Below are positions 5,880-12,039 of a DNA stretch of 19,499 bases, one piece after another. The translations under genes were made by a program, and so were the position numbers. The number at the start of each line of letters is the position of its first letter. The first letter of the stretch is position 1. The notes beneath the pieces are model-generated. The model ran no database searches, was not told the DNA's origin, and saw nothing but the letters and a program-made list of their open reading frames with translations. The DNA lies in the NCBI GenBank assembly GCA_028876695.1, contig JAGWRH010000117.1, positions 1-19,499 on the forward strand, written 5' to 3'. The DNA is from Acidobacteriota bacterium (GTDB lineage: Bacteria; Acidobacteriota; Terriglobia; Acidiferrales; UBA7541).

Positions 5880-7514
5880 TCAGATGCTCAATTCCGCCTG
5901 GCGCTCCATATGCACCAGGTGATAATCGAAGATGGCTCGCGATACGTAGATCGAAGTGAACAGGTTAGCGATCAAGCCGATCACCAACGTGACGGCGAAG
6001 CCCCGCACCGGCCCAGTACCGAAAATAAAGAGAAAGGCGCACGAGACCAGTGTCGTCACGTGTGTGTCGATAATCGTCAGAAAGGCGCGGTCGAACCCGA
6101 TGTCCACTGCCGCGCCAGGTGCCTTGCCGTTGCGTAACTCCTCGCGTATGCGCTCGAATACTAGTACGTTCGAGTCCACACCCATGCCGATCGTTAATAT
6201 GACACCCGCGATTCCCGGCAAAGTGAGCACCGCGCTGGTCCAAGCCATGAACGCGACCAAGATCACCAGGTTCAGCAGCAGCGCCACAACTGCATTGACG
6301 CCAGACAGCCGGTAATAGATCACCAAGAAGACCATCACCACGATCAAACTGCCGATCGATGCGCGCACGCCTTCGCGAATCGAATCCGCTCCCAGAGAGG
6401 GGCCGACGGTCGCTTCTTCCAGGTAGCGGATCGGCGCAGGCAACGCTCCGGCGCGCAGGACCAGCGCCAGGTCTTGCGCAGACTGTTGGCTGAAATTACC
6501 TGTAATCTGGCCGTGGTCGTCGATCCGCCCTTGAATTACCGGCGCGGAGTACACTTTGTTATCCAGCACGATGGCTAGCCGCTTACCGATATTGGTCTCG
6601 GTGAACGGGCCAAATCGGGCTGCGGATGCTGACGAAAGCGTGAAATCGACCTCATATTGTCCGGGATTCGAGGTGCTTGGCTGCGGAGTGGCACCGCGAA
6701 GGTCCTGACCGGTCACGATCGGCGCGCGCCCGACGAGATAATAAACCTGCGACTGTCCGGGCGCGCTGTTCTCGCCCTCGGGATTTCCCGGCATAATCTG
6801 CGTATCCGGCGGCAGCACGCCATTGTGCGCGGCCAGCGCTGCTGCTTCCGAGGGATATGCTTGATCGTCGACCAAAAGCTTCAGCTCGAGCTGCCCGCCC
6901 GCTTGAATCACCGATTTCGCGCGCGTTGGGTCGCCTTCGCCCGGCAACTGCACGAGGATTTCGTTTTCGCCGCTTGGACCGGTAAGGGCGATTTGCGGTT
7001 CCGTGAGCCCGAGCGCATTGATACGCCGCGTAATCGTCTCAAGCGCCTGGCTCATTACCTGCGAATGCAAGTCAGCGACGGAGGAAGGCTTCATCGTCAA
7101 GATGTAGCTGTTTTGCGCGCCGGCCGCTGGAGCGACGCTCCAATCTCCGAACTGGTTGTTTACGATGTCCTGAAAGGAGCTGTACGCATCGGGATTGATG
7201 TTGCGGACTGAAATGTGCGTGTCATCGACGCGGCCGATTTCTCCAGTGGGCGAAAGCACGTTCTTGCTTTGCAATTGTTTGCTAAGGTCGTCGACCGCCT
7301 CGTCGCAACGCTGCCCGATCGCCTTCTGCACCTCGACTTGCAGCACCAGGTGGCTGCCGCCCTTCAAATCCAAGCCGAGCGTTATTCGGTGCGCTAGATT
7401 TTGCCTGATTTGGGAGACCGAGGTCGGAAAGGCGGGTAGCCCCAGCACGCCGTAGAGACACAGAATGACCACGGCGCCGATAAAAGTGAACTTCCACTTT
7501 AGCTGGGAATTCAT
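5880..7514 (-). CDS. secD: Protein translocase subunit SecD
   Basis: SecD is the partner of SecF in the proton-driven Sec accessory complex of the inner membrane. The 544-aa protein has TM1 at about residues 9-27 and the P1 hallmark GLDLKGGSHLVLQVE (47-61). A large periplasmic domain follows, then VGPSLGADSIREG (370-382) before the five-helix C-terminal bundle, with GMGVDSNVLVFERIREEL (443-460) as proton-path motif. Length is normal for the family, with a moderately extended middle region. The ATG overlaps the yajC stop in an ATGA arrangement, so the two are translationally coupled. A 92-bp gap separates it from secF, longer than elsewhere in this cluster; I see only a GAAGATCTTC palindrome there and no promoter or terminator. 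Confidence 0.97.
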   Translation of the reverse strand: MNSQLKWKFTFIGAVVILCLYGVLGLPAFPTSVSQIRQNLAHRITLGLDLKGGSHLVLQVEVQKAIGQRCDEAVDDLSKQLQSKNVLSPTGEIGRVDDTHISVRNINPDAYSSFQDIVNNQFGDWSVAPAAGAQNSYILTMKPSSVADLHSQVMSQALETITRRINALGLTEPQIALTGPSGENEILVQLPGEGDPTRAKSVIQAGGQLELKLLVDDQAYPSEAAALAAHNGVLPPDTQIMPGNPEGENSAPGQSQVYYLVGRAPIVTGQDLRGATPQPSTSNPGQYEVDFTLSSASAARFGPFTETNIGKRLAIVLDNKVYSAPVIQGRIDDHGQITGNFSQQSAQDLALVLRAGALPAPIRYLEEATVGPSLGADSIREGVRASIGSLIVVMVFLVIYYRLSGVNAVVALLLNLVILVAFMAWTSAVLTLPGIAGVILTIGMGVDSNVLVFERIREELRNGKAPGAAVDIGFDRAFLTIIDTHVTTLVSCAFLFIFGTGPVRGFAVTLVIGLIANLFTSIYVSRAIFDYHLVHMERQAELSI

Positions 7515-7861
7515 GCGGACTTGCCAATCTCCTTGCTCTCAGGCTGGAGTCCTGAAATCGCACTGCGAGAAACTTTGATCTTCACTTGTTCGGCTATGCG
7601 CAGCTGCACGCTGTCCGGTTCGAGCCCAACGATCGTTCCGTAAATGCCGCCGTTGGTAATTACCTTGTCGCCGTTCTTCAAGCTCTTAAGCATTTCGGCG
7701 ACCTTTTTCTGCCGCCTCTGCGCAGGCAGGATCATCAGAAAATAGAAGATCACCATGATCAGAATGAGCGGGAGAAACAGCGCGAAACCACTAGACTGCG
7801 ACGACGATTGCAGCGCGAGGACAAGCGTCCCCGGGATCAATGCTCCTGTTATAACGAACAT
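7511..7861 (-). CDS. yajC: Preprotein translocase subunit YajC
   Basis: YajC is a small single-pass protein associated with SecDF. I choose the ATG at 7861 (116 aa, normal size). An in-frame GTG at 7945 would add 28 residues without YajC character and has no clear ribosome site. The chosen start also has only a weak one (GGCGGA about 10 nt upstream), so the start is the uncertain part. One transmembrane helix (about 25-45, FALFLPLILIMVIFYFLMIL) is followed by the family motif PAQRRQKKVAEMLKSLKNGD and VITNGGIYGTIVGLEPDSV. The C-terminus has a Lys/Ser tail. It lies 101 bp after tgt and overlaps the secD start by 4 nt. The tgt-yajC-secD-secF order is widely conserved in bacteria, which supports the call. 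Confidence 0.93.
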   Translation of the reverse strand: MFVITGALIPGTLVLALQSSSQSSGFALFLPLILIMVIFYFLMILPAQRRQKKVAEMLKSLKNGDKVITNGGIYGTIVGLEPDSVQLRIAEQVKIKVSRSAISGLQPESKEIGKSA

Positions 7862-7962
7862 CTCGTGTTTTCCGCCGCCGTTTACCCGCCAGGACCAGCG
7901 GGTTTCGATGTTTTCGCCAATTATGCTGCCCTGCCCTTTGCCCACCGCCCGCTTGGGTTTGC

Positions 7963-9078
7963 CTATGTGAGGCGTGCCTGAAGGTCAGAGCGGAACCTTT
8001 CGAGGTTCCCAAAACGAATAGCCTCCCGAATTTTGCGCATGGTGTCAAGGTAAAAGTAGAGGTTGTGGTGGGTGTTCAAGATGACCGCGAGAAATTCCCC
8101 AGTGGAATACAAATGCCGCAAATAGGCACGCGAATATCTCTGGCACACGCGGCAATCGCAGTTCTCATCCAACGGGCGTGCGTCCCGGGCGTACCGCGCG
8201 TTTCGGATCAGCACCCGGCCGTGCGATGTAAACAGGCAGCCGTGCCGCGCGCTTCGCGTGGGCAGAACGCAATCCATCATGTCGATGCCCAGCCGGACGT
8301 AATCGACAATCTGCTCCGGCATTCCGACGCCCATTAAATACCGAGGTTTATCCACGGGCAGCACCGCGGCCGCCGCATCCGTCATGTCACAGGTGACCGC
8401 GTGCGATTCGCCCACGGCAAGTCCGCCGATTGCGTAGCCGGGAAAATCGAGATCGACGACCGCCGAGCCGTTCTCGCGGCGTAGATTTGCGTGCGTACCC
8501 CCTTGCACGATGCCGAAAACCATTTGCCGCCCGGAGTTTCCGTGCCGCTCAAAAAAATCGTGCGACCGCCGCGCCCAATCGAGCGTCCGCTGCGCGGCTA
8601 CTCGCGCGCACGCTTCCGAGGACGGCGCTTCGATGCACTCGTCCAGCACCATGCAAATGTCGGAACCCAGAGCGATTTGAATTTCGAGCGCCTTTTCCGG
8701 CGAGAGAAAATGCTCCGAACCGTCGAGGTGAGAGCGAAAAGTGACGCCGTCATCGGTCACTTTTCGCAGCGCGCTGAGACTGAAAACCTGGTAGCCGCCG
8801 GAATCCGTCAAAATCGGCCGCGGCCAGGACATGAACTCATGCAGCCCGCCGAGTTCACGAATCAGTTCGTGCCCAGGACGCAGATACAGATGATACGTGT
8901 TGGAAAGCAGAATCTGGACGCCGAGTTCTTCGAGATCCTGTTGAGTCTGTCCCTTGACCGTGGCCGCCGTGCCGACAGGCATGAACGCAGGCGTCTCAAT
9001 CGTTCCGTGCGGCGTCGTCAAACGCCCCAATCGCGCGCCACTCGGATCGGTGGCGAGAATCTCAAACTGAAATGCCAT
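7963..9078 (-). CDS. tgt: tRNA-guanine transglycosylase (queuine tRNA-ribosyltransferase)
   Basis: Tgt exchanges guanine-34 in tRNAs for Asp, Asn, His and Tyr with the queuosine precursor preQ1. The 371-aa protein has normal length. TDSGGYQVFSLS holds the base-binding/catalytic Asp92; IDMMDCVLPTRSARHG holds Asp269 at the nucleophile position. The zinc site is Cys307, Cys309, Cys312 and His338, with the same spacing as in the studied Zymomonas enzyme. VQGGTHANLR and FPGYAIGGLAVGE form further conserved substrate-pocket segments. No Shine-Dalgarno is evident before the ATG at 9078. The Yip1-like gene ends 13 bp upstream, so tgt may be translated from the same message. No other queuosine genes are in view. 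Confidence 0.97.
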   Translation of the reverse strand: MAFQFEILATDPSGARLGRLTTPHGTIETPAFMPVGTAATVKGQTQQDLEELGVQILLSNTYHLYLRPGHELIRELGGLHEFMSWPRPILTDSGGYQVFSLSALRKVTDDGVTFRSHLDGSEHFLSPEKALEIQIALGSDICMVLDECIEAPSSEACARVAAQRTLDWARRSHDFFERHGNSGRQMVFGIVQGGTHANLRRENGSAVVDLDFPGYAIGGLAVGESHAVTCDMTDAAAAVLPVDKPRYLMGVGMPEQIVDYVRLGIDMMDCVLPTRSARHGCLFTSHGRVLIRNARYARDARPLDENCDCRVCQRYSRAYLRHLYSTGEFLAVILNTHHNLYFYLDTMRKIREAIRFGNLERFRSDLQARLT

Positions 9079-9091
9079 CCGCGAAAGTGTA

Positions 9092-9841
9092 TCAGGAGAA
9101 CGCCGCGGTCGCTCCCACCTTGACGACGACCCAGATAAGCCATACCACGAAAATGGAAACGAACGCCTTACCGGTCGTCAACTTTCGTGGCGCGGCGACG
9201 CCAAAGCCGATGGCCAGCAGGAACATTTCCCAAAATGTGAAAATGTCGATGGAGCTCAGCAGCATGACTTTCCATCGGGCCGCATCGGATGCAATGAACG
9301 CGCTGGCGTTTGCCACCACAATGTTCTGCAGGTCCACTGTCGCGGGATCCTTCAACGAAATGATCACGATGCCGAGTAAGCTCGAAATAATACCCGGCAC
9401 CCACGCGTACGAGGCGATACTTAGTGCGGTTTTGAACTTGATCTGCGTGCCATGCAGCAGGTTGAACATCGCCAGCAGAATCGCGGCGATCACCACGATG
9501 ACAACGGGAATTGCGATCGCCACTTCGCCATAGACGAACGGAGGCGTGTACTTCAGCGCGACGGCCATCTGCCGCTGCTGTTGCTGCGGACTCAACTGCT
9601 GGAATCTAGAATTGGATGCCATCTGTTTCTGCAGATAGGCTGGCCAGCCGCCCCGCTTGTCAAAGATACCGACCACGACCATGGCCAATACGACCAAGAG
9701 CACAATCGGCAGCCACCAAGTAGGCCGCCGGACAATCGATTGAAATGTCGCTTTGGGATTAAACAGTACTCCGAATACGCGGCTGATCGAATTCGACTCC
9801 GATTCCGGCGCCGGCGCGGGCGAAACGCTCGTGCTGGTCAT
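9092..9841 (-). CDS. Yip1-domain-like integral membrane protein
   Basis: The ATG at 9841 has GGAGG 4 nt upstream and is preferred over an in-frame start at 9895. It gives 249 aa. The N-terminus is Ser/Pro/Glu-rich and cytoplasmic in character, followed by SRVFGVLFNPKATFQSI and RRPTWWLPIVLL. That FxxPxxtF-IxxxPxWW pattern is typical of bacterial Yip1-like proteins. Five hydrophobic helices can be seen at about 43-61, 107-127, 133-155, 178-197 and 206-225. The loop after the first helix is Gln-rich (QQLSPQQQQRQM). Bacterial Yip1-family proteins have no well-defined role, and I do not assign one. It lies 105 bp after the glycosyltransferase gene and 13 bp before tgt. The name rests on the motif pattern by eye. 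Confidence 0.8.
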   Translation of the reverse strand: MTSTSVSPAPAPESESNSISRVFGVLFNPKATFQSIVRRPTWWLPIVLLVVLAMVVVGIFDKRGGWPAYLQKQMASNSRFQQLSPQQQQRQMAVALKYTPPFVYGEVAIAIPVVIVVIAAILLAMFNLLHGTQIKFKTALSIASYAWVPGIISSLLGIVIISLKDPATVDLQNIVVANASAFIASDAARWKVMLLSSIDIFTFWEMFLLAIGFGVAAPRKLTTGKAFVSIFVVWLIWVVVKVGATAAFS

Positions 9842-9845
9842 ATAT

Positions 9846-9850
9846 CCTCC
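9846..9850 (-). promoter_or_regulatory. Ribosome binding site fixing the Yip1-like gene start
   Basis: GGAGG on the minus strand is 4 nt before the ATG at 9841 and supports this start over the one 18 codons upstream. Confidence 0.7.
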
Positions 9851-9946
9851 AGTCGACGCAATGGGGGGTGGTTTGCTGCCAGATTCTACGCACAATTCCC
9901 CGAGAATGTTTCGCAGGTGTTCGGAGTCTTTCGGATGGGGGCGAAA

Positions 9947-11152
9947 TCAGCGTGTCAGCACGCGGGTCATATGTGGTGAAACCAGCTCGTACCGTATGCC
10001 TCGCCAACGCGTTCGCCGGCTGAGCAGCGACACGATGAAATTCCACGAAAACAGGAACGGCACGAGCGGCGCCAGTGCCGTCCACGCCCAGCTCCACTGA
10101 TTCAGCTGCGGCTTCCATTCCGGCAGAAGATCGAGAACGGCGACTGTCCGGATCGCGCCTTTCATCGCGGCCAACAGTGGGACGACCAATGCTATGAGCA
10201 GCAAATTGAACCACGGATCACCAGCCACGATGCTAGCGAGGATCACGAACATGGCGTAGAGGAGCGTAAGCGAATAACTGACGTGGGCAGCCGCTCCCAG
10301 AATCCAGCGCTTGGTCGAATAAACGCGCGTGAGCAAAATCTGCCGGTTCGTGAACTCCAGCAGGCTCGTGCCGGTCCACGGATGCGGCGTGGCGGCCAGG
10401 CATTCGGCGCAGAAAACGATCGAGCGCCCCGCGGCTTCGAGAGCATTCGTCAGCGCAAAATCATCGCTCACCGCGCCGCTCCAGGACTCGAGGACGTTTA
10501 CGTCGTCAAACGTCTTCTTGCGAATGGCCGTTCCGCCACCCCAGCAGAAATTATCGCGTGGCTTTCCGAGCATGGTGGCCACGGCTGCATTCCATGTGGA
10601 TGCCATGGCGCTGGCGAACCCGCCCTCGCCGTTGCGTCGGCTCGGAATAATCCATCGGTACGCCGTGGTTGCGCCAATGCGCGCGTCCTGCAAAGGGGCG
10701 ATCAGCCGGCCGAGCCACTGGCGGCCGAGCCGCACGTCCGAATCGACGAACACCAGTACATCGAAGTTTTCCGGCAGCGATTCGACGGCTCGCCGGAGGT
10801 TAAACACTTTTTCGCCGCAATTCTCCGCCGGCCCGGCAACTACGATATGCACCGGGCGCTGGCTTGCCGCTTTTACTTTCTCGATGGTCTTTAGTGCCGG
10901 ATCCAGGCTCGTGGCCAGCGAAAAGTAAATTTCATAATTTGGGTAATCGAACCGCGTGAACGCCGAGAGATTTTCTTCCAGACCGGGTTCGGTTCCTTTG
11001 CAGGGGCAGATCAATGCTGCCATCGGAGTATAAAAGCCGGAATGGGAGCTTAGGCGCTTCCGCACCATCTGGTACCAGGAGAAGCCATCCCACAGCGAAT
11101 AAACTCCCAGGGCGATTTGCAGCACGATCAGAATGTAGAAGAGGTCGACCAC
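9947..11152 (-). CDS. Membrane glycosyltransferase, GT2/GT21 (ceramide glucosyltransferase-like)
   Basis: The 401-aa protein begins with a membrane helix (about residues 4-20), then a GT-A catalytic domain, then three or four C-terminal helices (about 285-385). The motifs follow the GT21 order: LICPCKGTEPGLEENL (D1-like region, 47-62), FVDSDVR with the metal-binding DxD at 137-139, AVSDDFALT with the catalytic-base Asp near 230, and RQILLTRVY (270-278) in place of the usual (Q/R)xxRW. Enzymes of this type transfer a sugar from a nucleotide donor to a lipid at the inner membrane. Glucosylceramide and hopanoid-glycan synthases are the studied relatives. The acceptor is not shown by the sequence. 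The start is a GTG without a clear ribosome site, so it may be slightly off. It lies 84 bp after the unknown gene at 11237-11899, and both could be on one message. Confidence 0.86.
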   Translation of the reverse strand: MVDLFYILIVLQIALGVYSLWDGFSWYQMVRKRLSSHSGFYTPMAALICPCKGTEPGLEENLSAFTRFDYPNYEIYFSLATSLDPALKTIEKVKAASQRPVHIVVAGPAENCGEKVFNLRRAVESLPENFDVLVFVDSDVRLGRQWLGRLIAPLQDARIGATTAYRWIIPSRRNGEGGFASAMASTWNAAVATMLGKPRDNFCWGGGTAIRKKTFDDVNVLESWSGAVSDDFALTNALEAAGRSIVFCAECLAATPHPWTGTSLLEFTNRQILLTRVYSTKRWILGAAAHVSYSLTLLYAMFVILASIVAGDPWFNLLLIALVVPLLAAMKGAIRTVAVLDLLPEWKPQLNQWSWAWTALAPLVPFLFSWNFIVSLLSRRTRWRGIRYELVSPHMTRVLTR

Positions 11153-11236
11153 AAGACGAGATTAGCAAGGTACGGCACACTGAGGCGGCCGCTCCGGGCG
11201 TTCCGTTATCAAAATTGCACTGGCGGAACGCGCGGC

Positions 11237-11899
11237 TCAATTGCTCCGGCGGCGGGAGAATACAACGCGGAGCACGCGGTCTGCGGCTCGCTGCAGCTCC
11301 AGTTCGAATTTTCCCGCGTCGCGGCGTGCCTGCTCCATCATCGAAGGATCGAGCAGCAGTCCTACGCGATCGACGAAGGGCCCGGAAGCCGGGGAGCGGC
11401 GGCTACCCGCCGTGCTGCCGCGGGACGCGTGAACCGACAATCTTTCGTAGAGCTCCAGATCCCGCCAGAATTCTTTCGCGTCTTCTTCCGTCCATCGCAT
11501 CGCTTGTCCGAGCGCCACGAAGAACTCCTCGCGAAAGAGATCGAGAAACGGAATGGCCAGCTCAAGATTCGGCTGTCGTTTGTGCTTCGCCGCTCGCGAT
11601 GAGGCCTTCCCTCGGCGAGCAGCCCCTCGCCTCTGGGTCGTGCGCACCGCCACGCTCACCTTCAACCGCGCAGGCAGTGCGGCCTCGATGCGAAGAACCA
11701 TGGCCAGAATCGCTTCCCGCCGGATTCGGGAGAGCTGCTCGCGATAGAGATAAGGATGGTCGGCGCGACCGGGACGCCGATGTTCAGCGGCGTATACGTC
11801 CAAAAAACGCGCGACCATTTCGTCGCGATCGAGCGCCGCCAGCAACAGTCCTGCGGCCTCGCGCGCGCGCACAACCAATTCTCGAGGACGGTACGGCAT
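11237..11899 (-). CDS. Conserved-looking protein of unknown function
   Basis: I do not recognise this family. I place the start at the ATG at 11899, giving 220 aa. A GTG at 11953 would lie almost inside the lon terminator, so it is unlikely to be used. The protein has no Cys and no membrane segment. The N-terminal part is helical and charged (RELVVRAREAAGLLLAALD, then RREAILAMVLRIEAALPARL). A very basic spacer of about 25 residues rich in Arg/Lys/Ala follows. The C-terminal half has amphipathic helices (FLDLFREEFFVALGQAMRW, EEDAKEFWRDLELYERL) and a basic tail. This suggests a soluble two-part helical protein, perhaps binding nucleic acid or a partner through the basic spacer; that is only a guess. 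It is located between the lon terminator and the glycosyltransferase. A competing long frame exists on the other strand, but residue composition favours this one. Confidence 0.65.
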   Translation of the reverse strand: MPYRPRELVVRAREAAGLLLAALDRDEMVARFLDVYAAEHRRPGRADHPYLYREQLSRIRREAILAMVLRIEAALPARLKVSVAVRTTQRRGAARRGKASSRAAKHKRQPNLELAIPFLDLFREEFFVALGQAMRWTEEDAKEFWRDLELYERLSVHASRGSTAGSRRSPASGPFVDRVGLLLDPSMMEQARRDAGKFELELQRAADRVLRVVFSRRRSN

Positions 11900-11961
11900 C
11901 GAATCTATGCTGTACGCGATTGTCTCCGGCGCTGCAACTGGAAACCCGAGCACGTGCGCGG

Positions 11962-11993
11962 AAAAGAAAAAGGCCCGGACTCGCGCCCGGGCC
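11962..11993 (-). terminator. Rho-independent terminator of lon
   Basis: On the minus strand GGCCCGG (11993-11987), an 8-nt loop and CCGGGCC (11978-11972) form a perfect 7-bp GC stem, followed by TTTTTCTTTT (11971-11962). It lies 46 bp beyond the lon stop and isolates lon from the genes to its left. Confidence 0.92.
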
Positions 11994-12039
11994 TTGGTTC
12001 GCTTTACCGCGCCATCGTGGTTTGCAGTTCAGCTCCCGC

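Noticed and set aside
7862..7945. Longer yajC starting at the GTG at 7945
   Set aside because: The extra 28 residues are polar and unlike YajC, and no ribosome site precedes the GTG.
11900..11953. Longer version of the unknown protein from the GTG at 11953
   Set aside because: The start would lie 9 bp from the lon terminator T tract, leaving no room for a promoter and leader.
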